From Anammoximicrobium sp964486845 (lineage in GTDB: Bacteria; Planctomycetota; Planctomycetia; Pirellulales; Pirellulaceae), in assembly GCA_964486845.1 (NCBI GenBank), contig CAZAQY010000007.1, positions 1 through 64,000 of the forward strand: a DNA stretch of 64,000 nucleotides. The letters run 5' to 3'. The position numbers and the translations under genes were made by a program. This document shows positions 1 through 8,728 of this stretch, in pieces (position 1 is the first letter of the stretch; every line of letters begins with the position of its first letter). The notes beneath the pieces are model-generated. The model saw only the letters and a program-made list of their open reading frames with translations, ran no database searches and was not told the origin of the DNA.

Positions 1-525
1 TTTAGGCGAATTCCGCCCCCTGGCTGCCGCCGCTATTGGCTCCGGGCGCCCAGATGCCCGCCTGCGCTTCTTGCAGCCCCGCTGGCGGCTTCGGCGGGCA
101 GGGTCGGCTTTCCAATCAAGGGCGAGCGTCGAGGGCTGCAGCGGCGTTCTTGGGGGCCGCAGAGGGCCAGCGGGGCTGATCCGGGCACGAGATGGAGCGG
201 GAAGAAGGCGGACGAATCGTTAATCACCCAGTGCTGGCTGCGCCAGCGCCCCTTACCACTCAGCGCTAAGTCCCGGAAAAGGGGAACCTGAAAATGTTCT
301 CGAATTGGGTTCCCCTTACGCTGATTGAGGCAAGTCTGCGACCTCATAACGGACACCGTAAGCTGTTCAAGTGATTTCGTTCAAGTGCCACGTCCGATAG
401 ACCCATGGAGATGCCAGCAGGAGAACTGCGAGCGCAAACCCATGCTTTCTTGGGGCCTGCACAGGCGACGTGGCGACCGTGCATCCCCATGACCGATTCA
501 CACACCCGTTTTGTAAAGGCTGCAA
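1..525. other. No supported gene (window edge)
   Basis: I see no convincing gene here. A 107-codon open frame on the minus strand (33-356) has no recognisable domain and an ill-defined start, and I treat it as chance. No second copy of the tRNA-Pro 3' end, which would mark the other attachment site of the adjacent element, is visible. Confidence 0.5.
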
Positions 526-915
526 ATGCAAGAATCAGATTGGAGAGATCTTCATGACACGCTGTTCAAGCAGGCCAAGGAGATGATCGAAGTCGCCTAC
601 CTGAAAGCGAAGAAGAAGAGGATGCGAAATCCCGCGGTGCTACTGCTCGACCTAACCGACGATACAGCTCGCGGAATCCTGGAGAGCCAAGGGGGTGGAC
701 AGAAGGCCGATGAGCATTGCGACGTAGCAGAGCAACGTGACCTCACCCCGATTTGCTGCGTACAATGGCCGGGTGAAGCTATGGCAAATTTGCTGGCCGG
801 CGTTCCTGGACTTCGGAGCATTGCGGACCGCTTACGCGAGAGGCTGCCTGCCGGCTTCTACACGGTGGTGATTGCCGGAGGGAACGCTTCGATCAGGGAA
901 ACGCCCTGTCCTTAG
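526..915 (+). CDS. Hypothetical protein, 129 aa
   Basis: I do not recognise this protein. The N-terminal half is charged and helical, with a basic stretch around residues 28-34 (KAKKKRM). A beta-strand with LLLDLTDD follows at about 39-46, and the C-terminus has a YTVVIAGGN strand. That alternation suggests a small alpha/beta fold, but no catalytic motif is visible. It lies between the window edge and the broken recombinase and is transcribed toward it, so it is probably cargo of the element integrated at tRNA-Pro. No clear Shine-Dalgarno sequence precedes the ATG. The last residues (RETPCP) look like an altered end, so it could be a truncated gene. Confidence 0.45.
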   Translation: MQESDWRDLHDTLFKQAKEMIEVAYLKAKKKRMRNPAVLLLDLTDDTARGILESQGGGQKADEHCDVAEQRDLTPICCVQWPGEAMANLLAGVPGLRSIADRLRERLPAGFYTVVIAGGNASIRETPCP

Positions 916-1014
916 TGTCCGTGACCGAGGCGGTCGCCCCAGGCAACAGGTCATCTACGAGGCGCGGCGTCCCTGACCGCGCCCCTTCTTCCAATCGATT
1001 GCCACACGACCGGG

Positions 1015-2181
1015 TTAGCCGACCGCCCGCATGATCTCCTTCGCCTTCTCGTAGTCGGCCTCCGCGTAAATCAGCGTCGTGTTCGGATCGCAGTGCCCAA
1101 GGACAACGGCAGCCGACTCCACCCCGTACATCTTCCGCAACATTGTCGCACGAGAGTGCCGCAGCTGATTTGGCGTCCAGTGATCGACCCCAGCTTTCCG
1201 GCAAGCGCGGGCGATGGCTCGGGCGTAGGAAGTCTTGGTGTAACGATCGCCAGGCGTACATTTCGGTTTAGCCTTGCGGCTTAGTCCGCAACGGTTGCCT
1301 TGGTTGGGCGGCGTGACTCGTTTCGCATGGCGGTCCGCCCGCTGCTGCTTGTCTGCTTCACGTGGCGAGAAGCAATAGGACTCTGGAGCCCTGTTCAGAT
1401 ACGGCCGCAGAATCTCCTGGCAGCGAGGACCGAAGTAGATGCGACGGTCCTTGCCTCGGTGCTCCGTTTTGTGGCTGCTGGGTCGGTAGCACCAGACACC
1501 ATCGACACCATAGGAGACGTCGCAGGGACGCAGCTTGGTGATCTCACCTGGCCTGGCCCCAGACAGCTGCTGCAGCTGGATCATCGCCTGCACCACAGGG
1601 CAGAGCTGCAGAAGCGTCTTGTCAACAACCTCCTGATCCACTGGCAATACCGGTTTCGATTCCTTGGCTTTGCAGCGTCCCTGCCTCAAGGCTCGAACCG
1701 TCTTGAGGGCCGCGTAGACCGATTCCGGGAGTAGCTCCTCTTCCACGGCCCAACCGAATGCACGGCGGATGCGGTGGACCTGGGCGTTAATGCTGGTGCG
1801 AACGCGTCCGGCCCGGATCATCTCTTACCGCACCGCCTTCAGCTTCTTGGGGCCGAATTCGCGCGCACGCGTGGTTCCGTACAGGCGGACGAGTGGTCGC
1901 AACGCATACCGGATGAGTTGGGCTTCACCCGTAAGTACACCGTCTTTGGTGCGGTAGTACTCCTCGGCGTGCTTCATGAACCGGATGCACAGTTCGTCGA
2001 TGGTCAAGGTCAGGGATTCACCGTCATTCTCGGCGAACCACTCCGCCAGGACTTCTTCGTAGTGGTCCCGGGACTCCTGGGACCCGTACTTGCCCAAGTA
2101 GATGTCGCGTTTGTGAAAACGCACCCGGGCCTGGCCCGAGGGCTTGTGCAGCAGATAGGCAGGTTTTCGTTTGACCGGCAT
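1015..2181 (-). pseudogene. Tyrosine recombinase (phage-type integrase) interrupted by one in-frame TAA
   Basis: This is a site-specific integrase of about 388 codons. The N-terminal DNA-binding part (start ATG at 2181, GGGAG upstream) opens MPVKRKPAYLLHKPSG and runs to LKAVR, where TAA occurs at 1825-1827. The same frame continues directly as EMIRAGRVRT into a complete catalytic domain with the Arg in GARPGEI, His and Arg in LRHSRA, His in LGHCDPN and Tyr in LIYAEAD. In relatives of this planctomycetal family I recall LKAVRQxMI, so TAA most likely replaced a CAA glutamine codon by a single C-to-T change. An ATG lies three bases after the stop, so separate translation of the catalytic half by re-initiation is possible. 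It stands just beyond the 3' end of tRNA-Pro, the usual integration arrangement. A sequencing error cannot be excluded. Confidence 0.85.
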
Positions 2182-2290
2182 GGCAGCGTCTCCCGTTGTG
2201 GTAGAAGCGTGGTAGTAAACCACGTCTCACGCTGCGCTGCCGGTCTGGCAGGTAGTCGCAAGTTGCGACTCAGCAAAAACTTACAAACAG

Positions 2291-2365
2291 TCGGGGCGGA
2301 GAGATTCGAACTCTCGACCTCCTGCTCCCAAAGCAGGCGCGCTAGCCAGACTGCGCTACGCCCCG
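2291..2365 (-). tRNA. tRNA-Pro (anticodon TGG)
   Basis: A full cloverleaf can be folded on the minus strand. The acceptor stem is CGGGGCG paired with CGCCCCG, with discriminator A. There is a D arm with GCGC pairing, an anticodon stem CCTGC/GCAGG around loop TTTGGGA, and a T arm ending in GTTCGAATC. The loop gives anticodon TGG, hence proline. CCA is not encoded. The broken integrase begins 110 bases beyond its 3' end, so this tRNA is the probable attachment site. Confidence 0.95.
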
Positions 2366-2494
2366 CAGAAACGCGACACAGGTGTAAATGCTAACCGCAC
2401 GTCGCCGGTAACGCAATCGGTTGAAGGTGGCAGCCTGCTAGCAATCGACGGGGATCAGGCACTCGCGCGGCAGTGAGCGAGGAGCGGCGCCGTT

Positions 2495-3529
2495 TCAGCC
2501 GACTTGGCGGAACGATTCGACGCTGCCCCGGTCCGTCAAGTGGCCGAAGATCCGGTCGAATTCGTCGTGATCGCTGAAATGGATCACGATCTTGCCGCGT
2601 CCGCGGGCGGCCTGCTGAATGTCCACTTTGGCGCCCAAAGCCATCCGCAACTCCTGCTCCAAGGACGCAGTTTGCTCGTTGCGGGTTCGCTTGTGGAGTG
2701 TTCTACTTCTGCCGCCACTGCCGTCGCGATTGCCACTGCCGCTGCCGCCTGCGATATTCAGGACAGGGATATCCGATTCACGGGCTCTTTCCTGGACCTC
2801 GGTTTCAACGGCGCGGACGCTCAGACTTTCCTGCTGGATGCGGTGACACAGCTCGATCTGTTCCGCTTCGTCCCCCAGAGGCAACAGCGCTCGGGCGTGG
2901 CCCGCGGAAATGTCGCCTTTGCGAAGTGCGTCCAAGACTACTTCGGGAAGTTCCAGCAATCGCATCAAGTTGGCGATCGTCGAACGGTCGATCTTCAGGC
3001 GGCGTGCCAAGTCTTCCTGCGAACAGCTGTGTTCCTCCAGGTAGCGTTTGAACGAGAGCGCCTTTTCGATCGGGTTCAGGTCTTTGCGGTGAAGGTTTTC
3101 CACGATGGCCAATTCCGCCACCAGACGATCATCGGCCTCGCGCACTTGAGCCGGGATCTGCGTCCAGCCCGCTTGCATCGCAGCACGCAGACGGCGTTCG
3201 CCGGAGATCAGCTGATAGCGCTGGCCGGCCCGGCGGACCAAGACGGGTTGCAGCAGGTCGTGCTCTTTCAAGCTCTCCGCCAGCGACGCAATCTCCGGTT
3301 CGGTGAAATCCCGCCGCGGCTGGAACGGATTGCCGTCGATCTGGTCGATCTGCAGCTGCAGGATCCCAGAACCGACAGCCGTCTCCGGGGACGCCGTGTG
3401 CGTGACCTCGTCGCGGGAAAAGTCGGCAGCCGGCGCATCGCTGCTCCCGGTCCCGGCGCCGTCCATTTCTTCCAAAGGCGTGCCCAGCAATGCCGCCAAG
3501 CCTCTACCCAATCGTCGATCCTTGCTCAT
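2495..3529 (-). CDS. parB: ParB/Spo0J-family chromosome partition protein
   Basis: This CTP-dependent clamp protein loads at parS sites and spreads on DNA to form the partition complex moved by ParA. At 344 residues it has the usual chromosomal ParB layout: the N-terminal ParA-activating motif RRLGRGLAALLG at about 3-16, the nucleotide-binding core with box II GERRLRAAMQAGW at about 110-122, and a helix-turn-helix (SQEDLARRLKIDRSTIANLM) at about 169-188. A low-complexity Gly/Ser/Arg linker and a C-terminal dimerisation segment follow. I chose the ATG at 3529 because it begins MSKDRR just before the conserved N-terminal motif. It overlaps the end of parA by 26 bases, so the two genes are translationally coupled. 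Three parS-like palindromes lie upstream of parA. Confidence 0.96.
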   Translation of the reverse strand: MSKDRRLGRGLAALLGTPLEEMDGAGTGSSDAPAADFSRDEVTHTASPETAVGSGILQLQIDQIDGNPFQPRRDFTEPEIASLAESLKEHDLLQPVLVRRAGQRYQLISGERRLRAAMQAGWTQIPAQVREADDRLVAELAIVENLHRKDLNPIEKALSFKRYLEEHSCSQEDLARRLKIDRSTIANLMRLLELPEVVLDALRKGDISAGHARALLPLGDEAEQIELCHRIQQESLSVRAVETEVQERARESDIPVLNIAGGSGSGNRDGSGGRSRTLHKRTRNEQTASLEQELRMALGAKVDIQQAARGRGKIVIHFSDHDEFDRIFGHLTDRGSVESFRQVG

Positions 3530-4268
3530 GGTCCAAGACCTCCATGCACAGTTCAATGTAAGCTCGCGTACCTGGCGAGCGAGGCGCGTAATCCAGAACC
3601 GAGAGTCCGTGGCTGGGCGCCTCGGACACCGCCACGTCGCGCGGAATCACCGTGTCGAACACGATCTCGCCGAAGAAATCCCGCACTTCCGCTTCGACTT
3701 CGTGAGTCAGCTCCAATCTGGGATCGTGCATCGTCAGCAAAATGCCGCCGAATTCCAGCCGCCCGAACTGACTCGCCATGACCTTGCGGATGACGTGAAT
3801 CATCTGCGTGAGCCCCTCCATCGCGAAGTACTCGCACTGGATGGGCATCAGCACTTCGGTGGAGGCCGCCAGCGCGGCTTGCGTCAACTCGCCCAACGAC
3901 GGCGGACAGTCGATCAACACGAAATCGTAGGCGTTGGTATTGACCGCCAAGTGACGGCCCAAGGTCTGCGCCGTCTGCCGCTTGTCCTGGGACAATGCCT
4001 CGACGTCGCGAAAACTGCGACTGCCCGGCAACAGCTGAAGATTGGGGACCGCCGTCGTGCAGACGGCATCGTGCAGCGGCTGATCCAGCACCAAGGCGTG
4101 ACGTTCCACAGGCGCATGATTGAGGCCGCTGGTCGCGTTGCACTGCGGGTCCAGGTCGACCAGCAGCGTACGGCTGCCGGACTTGGCCAAGGCCACGGCC
4201 AAGTTCACTGCGGTGGTCGTCTTGCCGACTCCGCCCTTCTGATTGGCCACACACAGGATCCTTCCCAA
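3504..4268 (-). CDS. parA: ParA/Soj-family partition ATPase
   Basis: This MinD/ParA-type ATPase binds DNA non-specifically and drives origin segregation with ParB. The deviant Walker A motif KGGVGKTT sits at residues 11-18. The Walker A' region LLVDLDPQ and Walker B VLIDCPPS are present, as is PIQCEYFAMEGL, typical of chromosomal ParA. I chose the TTG at 4266-4268, which gives MGRILCVANQKGG (254 residues) and has a strong AGGGAGGA sequence eight bases upstream. An upstream TTG at 4292 would place that Shine-Dalgarno inside the gene. Its 3' end overlaps parB. Between this gene and the upstream DUF1015 gene lie three parS-like sites, so ParB spreading could repress or otherwise modulate its own operon. 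Confidence 0.95.
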   Translation of the reverse strand: MGRILCVANQKGGVGKTTTAVNLAVALAKSGSRTLLVDLDPQCNATSGLNHAPVERHALVLDQPLHDAVCTTAVPNLQLLPGSRSFRDVEALSQDKRQTAQTLGRHLAVNTNAYDFVLIDCPPSLGELTQAALAASTEVLMPIQCEYFAMEGLTQMIHVIRKVMASQFGRLEFGGILLTMHDPRLELTHEVEAEVRDFFGEIVFDTVIPRDVAVSEAPSHGLSVLDYAPRSPGTRAYIELCMEVLDHEQGSTIG

Positions 4269-4429
4269 CAGCTCGTCCTCCCTGACGAACAAGTCCGAGG
4301 GGCAAATGCGCCCCCTGCGGACGCGCTCCCCGCTGGGTCGCGGTTAAATGATGCATCGCTCCCAGCCGCGCACACGTGCGGCGGGATTGTAACCACGGTT
4401 AGCCGAAATCGGGAATGTCATTTCTCGTT

Positions 4430-4445
4430 CGTTCCACGTGAAACG
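4430..4445. promoter_or_regulatory. parS-like ParB site 1
   Basis: This 16-base site (CGTTCCACGTGAAACG) matches the bacterial parS consensus TGTTTCACGTGAAACA at 13 of 16 positions, with the CACGTG core intact. It is the site closest to parA. Confidence 0.75.
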
Positions 4446-4465
4446 AACAGTCGCGGGAGATTGCC

Positions 4466-4481
4466 TGTTTCACGTGAAACA
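4466..4481. promoter_or_regulatory. parS ParB site 2 (perfect consensus)
   Basis: TGTTTCACGTGAAACA is identical to the canonical parS palindrome recognised by chromosomal ParB/Spo0J. It lies in the gap between the DUF1015 stop and parA. Confidence 0.93.
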
Positions 4482-4516
4482 CGCAATTCTGCCAATTCCC
4501 CGAAACTTCGCAAACC

Positions 4517-4532
4517 CGTTTCACGTGAAACA
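4517..4532. promoter_or_regulatory. parS-like ParB site 3
   Basis: CGTTTCACGTGAAACA matches the parS consensus at 15 of 16 positions. It ends four bases before the stop codon of the DUF1015 gene, so the three sites occupy 103 bases in total, with site starts 36 and 51 bases apart. Confidence 0.9.
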
Positions 4533-4536
4533 GGGG

Positions 4537-5853
4537 CTATCCCAGCGGATTGATGACCAGGCCGCTGAGCAGCTTGGGATAGAAATAGGTGCTCTTGGCG
4601 GGCATGCGCTGCTGGCTCTCGCTGATTTTGCGGACATGCTCGACCGTGGCGGGCATGACCAGCGCAGCCAACGGAAACGGCTGGCCGGAGACGTCACCGC
4701 GATGCAGCCAGTCGACGGCTTCTTCGACCAGGTGAACGTACTCGGCTTTCGGCAACTGTTTCGCGTCCAACAGAGTTTCCATCACCAAGCGGTGAAGAAT
4801 GCTGACACCCAGTTGTTGCCAGTCCGGACCATGGCCGGTGGCTACCTCGGCCATCCGCTGGCGTCCAGCGGCGGTGATGCGAGCCAGAAGCCATTGCTGG
4901 TCCGCCGTGGTAAAGAAGCCGATGACGCCTTGTTCCCCTTCGATTTCGATGGATTTCCAGACCGCGTGCGCGGCGTCGGGCCCCTGGGCGGCGACGTCCG
5001 CCTGGAAGCAGTCGCCGAGCTTTTCGATCAACTGGGCGGAGGACAGGGGAGGCAGACCTCGGAACAGCCGATGCGTCGGCAGCACAACCATTCCAGGATC
5101 GCTCATGCTGACGCACATGCCCAGCACGAAGTTGGCCGGGTGGGTGGCGGGCAGCGTCTGGCCGCCCGACAGGTGATCGCGGTAATTGCAGGCGGTTTCG
5201 TACCGGTGATGGCCGTCGGCGATGAACATCGGTTTGGGTCCCAGCACGGCCGCGACCTCGGCGATGACCTTCACATCGCTGATCGGCCACATGCGATGGA
5301 TCACGCCCAGGTGGTCGACGGCTTCGAGCGGTGCCGTGCCCAGGACGGCGTCTTCCAGAATCTCTTGGGCTACGTTTTCCTCGTCCGGGTACAGGCCGAA
5401 GATCTGACTGAGGTTCGCCTTGCAGGCCACGGTCAACTTGAACCGGTCGGCCTTTGCGGCTGCGTGAGTCTCCTCATGGGGGTAGATCTTCCCTTCGCCG
5501 AACCGCTCTAAGCGGATGCGAGCCATGAAGCCGCGCCGGTTCATCGGCCGTCCCCCGTACTGGAAGGTCTGATGGTAGACGTACAGGGCAGGGTCCGGTT
5601 CCCGCTGCAGGAGTCCTTCGCTACACCAGTTCTTGAGGAACCTGGCCGCGCGGGTGTAGCGGTTGTGGGCGTCGTCGTCACCGGGTTCATCCCGGTTCAG
5701 GATCAGGCGGATGACGTTGGCGGGATGCTTCTTGTACAGCTGGTCCTGCAGCTCGGGGCCGATCACGTCGTAGGGCGGAGCGACAACGTCGCTCAGCGCG
5801 CCAACGTGCCCCAGATCGTAACGGAGTGCTCGGAAGGCTTGGATTTCGGGCAT
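4537..5853 (-). CDS. DUF1015 family protein
   Basis: This 438-residue soluble protein has the DUF1015 pattern: an N-terminal block RALRYD...VVAPPYDVI, a middle IADGHHRYETA motif at about 212-222, and a C-terminal block ending SGLVINPLG. The family is widespread in bacteria and its biochemical role is not established to my knowledge. The length is normal. The ATG at 5853 starts directly at the conserved MPEIQAFRAL. The stop codon lies beside the third parS site, so transcription of this gene runs into the parS-parAB region. It may be co-transcribed with ahcY upstream (146-base gap). Confidence 0.9.
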   Translation of the reverse strand: MPEIQAFRALRYDLGHVGALSDVVAPPYDVIGPELQDQLYKKHPANVIRLILNRDEPGDDDAHNRYTRAARFLKNWCSEGLLQREPDPALYVYHQTFQYGGRPMNRRGFMARIRLERFGEGKIYPHEETHAAAKADRFKLTVACKANLSQIFGLYPDEENVAQEILEDAVLGTAPLEAVDHLGVIHRMWPISDVKVIAEVAAVLGPKPMFIADGHHRYETACNYRDHLSGGQTLPATHPANFVLGMCVSMSDPGMVVLPTHRLFRGLPPLSSAQLIEKLGDCFQADVAAQGPDAAHAVWKSIEIEGEQGVIGFFTTADQQWLLARITAAGRQRMAEVATGHGPDWQQLGVSILHRLVMETLLDAKQLPKAEYVHLVEEAVDWLHRGDVSGQPFPLAALVMPATVEHVRKISESQQRMPAKSTYFYPKLLSGLVINPLG

Positions 5854-5999
5854 GGGATTCCTAAACGTGACTATGCCGGAACAAATCTGCGGAGTTCCGA
5901 CAGCGATTCGAACGGCTTTCGGGCAGTTTCTGATGCCGGAACTGCGAGGACTTGTTCCGGCCTACGGGAAAACCCCGAAGGTACAGGGAAGTCCTGAAT

Positions 6000-7415
6000 C
6001 TAGTACCGATAGTGCTCCGGCTTGAACGGGCCCTCCACAGGGACGCCCAAGTACTCGGCCTGGCGTGGAGTGAGCTTCGTGAGCTTCGCCCCCAAGTGCT
6101 CCAAGTGCAGGCGGGCGACTTCCTCATCCAGACGCTTGTCCAGCCGGTAGACTCCCACCTCGTGATTGCCCGTCCAGAGGTCGAGCTGGGCCAGGATCTG
6201 GTTCGTGAAGCTGTTGGACATGACGAAGCTCGGATGGCCCGTGGCGCAGCCCAGATTCACCAGACGGCCTTCGGCCAGCATGTAGATCGTATGGCCGTTC
6301 GGAAACGTGTAGGCGTCCACCTGCGGCTTGATCTGGGTCCGGCGGATACCGGGATAACGGAGCAAGGCGTCGACCTGAATCTCGTTGTCGAAGTGGCCGA
6401 TGTTGCAGATGATCGCCTGGTCCTTCATCTTGGCCATGTGCTCGACCGTGATCACATCACAGCTGCCGGTGGCGGTCACGTAGATGTCCGCGTAGGGCAG
6501 GGCGTCTTCCAGGGTCGTCACTTTGTAGCCGGCCATGAGCGCCTGCAGGGCGCAGATCGGATCGATTTCCGAGATCCACACCTGGGCTCGCTGTCCCATC
6601 AGCGACTCGGCCGATCCCTTGCCCACATCCCCGTAGCCGCAGACCATGGCGACCTTGCCGGCGATCATCACGTCGGTCGCCCGGTTGATGCCGTCGATCA
6701 GCGAGTGCCGGCAGCCGTAGATGTTGTCAAACTTGCTCTTGGTGACCGAATCGTTGACGTTCATCGCGGGAACCAACAATTCGCCCCGTTCCAGCATCTG
6801 GTACAAACGGCGGACGCCGGTCGTGGTCTCTTCGGACACGCCTTTCCATTGGGTCACCAGCCGGTGGAAAAAACGGGAGTCGCCGGTCAGGCTCCGCTTC
6901 AAGACCTGGTTGACGATGGCCAGTTCCTTGTTGTCGGTGGGCTGCTCGAGCAGGCCGGGATTCTCTTCGGCCTGGTAGCCGCGGTGAATGATCAGCGTCG
7001 CGTCCCCGCCGTCGTCGACCACCAAGTTCGGGCCGCTGCCATCCGGCCAGGTCATGGCTTTCTTGGTGAAATCCCAGTACTGCTCCAACGTCTCTCCCTT
7101 GAACGCGAACACCGGCGTGCCGCTGGCGGCAATGGCTGCGGCGGCGTGGTCCTGTGTGGAGAAGATGTTGCACGATGCCCAGCGTACGTCGGCCCCCAAT
7201 TCCTTGAGGGTCTCGATCAGCACGGCCGTCTGAATCGTCATGTGCAGCGAGCCCATGACCCGCGCACCCGCCAGAGGTTTCTGCGGCCCATACTTCTTGC
7301 GCGTGGCCATCAGGCCGGGCATCTCGTGCTCCGCCATTCCAATCTCGCGCCGGCCCAGGTCGGCCAGTCCGATATCCTTGACAACGAATTCCGGCTCGGC
7401 AGCTACGGCAAGCAT
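6000..7415 (-). CDS. ahcY: Adenosylhomocysteinase (S-adenosyl-L-homocysteine hydrolase)
   Basis: This cytosolic NAD-dependent enzyme reversibly hydrolyses S-adenosylhomocysteine to adenosine and homocysteine, clearing the product inhibitor of methyltransferases. At 471 residues it is the longer form, with an insertion of about 40 residues (VVDDGGDATLIIHRGYQAEE through the VLKRSLTGDSRFF region). Visible motifs are GSLHMTIQTAVLIETL at the substrate site, the NAD-binding VCGYGDVGKGSAESL, and NIGHFDNEI. The C-terminal KPEHYRY carries the conserved Lys and Tyr that reach the neighbouring subunit's cofactor. The ATG at 7415 has a weak AGGA upstream. It lies between trpF and DUF1015 on the same strand, with a 120-base leader after trpF in which I saw no clear riboswitch. 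Confidence 0.97.
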   Translation of the reverse strand: MLAVAAEPEFVVKDIGLADLGRREIGMAEHEMPGLMATRKKYGPQKPLAGARVMGSLHMTIQTAVLIETLKELGADVRWASCNIFSTQDHAAAAIAASGTPVFAFKGETLEQYWDFTKKAMTWPDGSGPNLVVDDGGDATLIIHRGYQAEENPGLLEQPTDNKELAIVNQVLKRSLTGDSRFFHRLVTQWKGVSEETTTGVRRLYQMLERGELLVPAMNVNDSVTKSKFDNIYGCRHSLIDGINRATDVMIAGKVAMVCGYGDVGKGSAESLMGQRAQVWISEIDPICALQALMAGYKVTTLEDALPYADIYVTATGSCDVITVEHMAKMKDQAIICNIGHFDNEIQVDALLRYPGIRRTQIKPQVDAYTFPNGHTIYMLAEGRLVNLGCATGHPSFVMSNSFTNQILAQLDLWTGNHEVGVYRLDKRLDEEVARLHLEHLGAKLTKLTPRQAEYLGVPVEGPFKPEHYRY

Positions 7416-7535
7416 CAGTTTGTTCCTGTTAAATCAGCGGAGTTTAGCCGTCATCTTGGCAACGCGATATGATAGGCGTGATTGGCCGGTTGGGCAACTC
7501 CCGGTCCCTGCAAATCAAAGCCGGAGAGCGGGAGA

Positions 7536-8213
7536 CTACCCGCAATCTTGGGATGCGACGGATTCGAAAGCAGCCAGCGCGTTGCGGACGAACTGACGCA
7601 CCCGCTGGCGGTCCTTCCGGCCCGGGCTGGATTCCACGCCGCTGGCCGTATCGACGGCGGCCGCGCGTGTTGCTTCGATGGCGGCGGCGACATTCTCCGG
7701 ACGAAGACCTCCCGCCAGAATGACCGGAAGGGCAATCGGCATGGCGTGCAATCCCCGAACGAGGGGCCATTCCGCAATCTGCCCCGTACCGCCGTAGCTG
7801 CCGGACTGGCAAGCGTCGATCAGCACCGCTGCCAAGCGGAATCCCGCTGCTTCGCAAGCGAACAGGTACTTTGTCACCTGTTCCAGGTCCGGCCGCGTGC
7901 AACGGAAAGCTTTGATCAGCCGCCGCTCGGCCAACTGCCTCGCCATCTGGGGCGATTCGTCGCCGTGCAACTGGACAACGTCGAGTCCCACTTCATCGCA
8001 AGTCGCAAGTACTTCGTCGGCCGCCGCGTTGACGAACACGCCGACCTTGGTCACCGCCGGCGGGATTCCCCGCGCGATCGCCTGGGCCACATCGCGTGCT
8101 ACGTAACGCGGACTGGGCGGGTAGAAATTGAGGCCGATCGCGTCGGCGCCGGCAACCACGCACGCTTCTGCGTCATCAGGGCTGGTGACGCCGCAAATCT
8201 TGACACGAAACAA
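7536..8213 (-). CDS. trpF: Phosphoribosylanthranilate isomerase
   Basis: This enzyme catalyses the Amadori isomerisation of N-(5-phosphoribosyl)anthranilate in tryptophan biosynthesis. The 225-residue TIM barrel begins MFRVKICGVT with the catalytic Cys at position 7. It carries GLNFYPPSPRYV, VGVFVNA, VQLHGDE, the catalytic Asp in VLIDACQSG, and the phosphate-binding loops ILAGGLRPENV and VDTASGVESSPG. The rest of the trp pathway is not in the window, as is common for dispersed trp genes. The divergent gap to the small lipoprotein gene must hold its promoter. The final residues vary and could be slightly extended. Confidence 0.96.
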   Translation of the reverse strand: MFRVKICGVTSPDDAEACVVAGADAIGLNFYPPSPRYVARDVAQAIARGIPPAVTKVGVFVNAAADEVLATCDEVGLDVVQLHGDESPQMARQLAERRLIKAFRCTRPDLEQVTKYLFACEAAGFRLAAVLIDACQSGSYGGTGQIAEWPLVRGLHAMPIALPVILAGGLRPENVAAAIEATRAAAVDTASGVESSPGRKDRQRVRQFVRNALAAFESVASQDCG

Positions 8214-8317
8214 AGCTGAACTCCGGTCCGCTGGTAACGATTTGTTGGATTCTCGGGGTTGTAGCGCCGATGTTAGTTGTGATGACGTATGGACCCAGCT
8301 TCAAGGAATACGGCAGT

Positions 8318-8620
8318 ATGAACCGCACACTGTTGACCATCGCGATCCTGGCGTTACTTTCCACCGCCCCCGGATGCTTACAGCGAAATACCTGTCCGCC
8401 CGGGGGCCAATGCGGCTGCGGCGGCATCGGCGGCGGCGGGGTGTTGGGGGCGTTGATAGGCCCCGTCTCGCAGGAGATCCACGCCTCGCAGGACTGGCGG
8501 CACCAAAGGCCGGAGTTGGGCCCGGCGGGGCCGCCCAGCGGCACCGTCGGCTATCCCTACTACACGCTGCGTGGCCCACGAGACTTCCTCGTGGACAATC
8601 CCCCCAGCATCGGCAATTAG
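8318..8620 (+). CDS. Small predicted lipoprotein, function unknown
   Basis: This is a 100-residue exported protein. The start at 8318 (MNRTLLTIAILALL) follows AAGGAA, and the hydrophobic segment ends in a lipobox-like APGC, so the mature protein would begin at the Cys at about residue 19. A Gly/Cys-rich patch follows (GGQCGCGGIGGGG), then a Pro-rich stretch with VGYPYYTLRGPRDF. I know no function for this type of short Gly/Pro-rich lipoprotein, although similar ones are common in planctomycetes. It is divergent from trpF and convergent with fabF. An upstream in-frame ATG at 8270 would spoil the signal peptide. Confidence 0.7.
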   Translation: MNRTLLTIAILALLSTAPGCLQRNTCPPGGQCGCGGIGGGGVLGALIGPVSQEIHASQDWRHQRPELGPAGPPSGTVGYPYYTLRGPRDFLVDNPPSIGN

Positions 8621-8637
8621 CGACGGACCATAATCCG

Positions 8638-8653
8638 GCCGGCACGCGCCGGC
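8638..8653. terminator. GC-rich hairpin between convergent genes
   Basis: GCCGGC ACGC GCCGGC forms a six-base-pair stem with a four-base loop in the 108-base gap between the convergent lipoprotein and fabF genes. No T-run follows, so its terminator role is only suggested by position. Confidence 0.3.
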
Positions 8654-8728
8654 TTGGCACCGGACGGCAAGCCTGACGAGGCAGCGACGGGAGAGACGAT
8701 TTCCATCGCTCGCGCGTCGAGCTTGTTT

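Noticed and set aside
33..356. A 107-codon minus-strand open frame at the window edge
   Set aside because: No domain, no ribosome site, and a composition like random GC-rich sequence.
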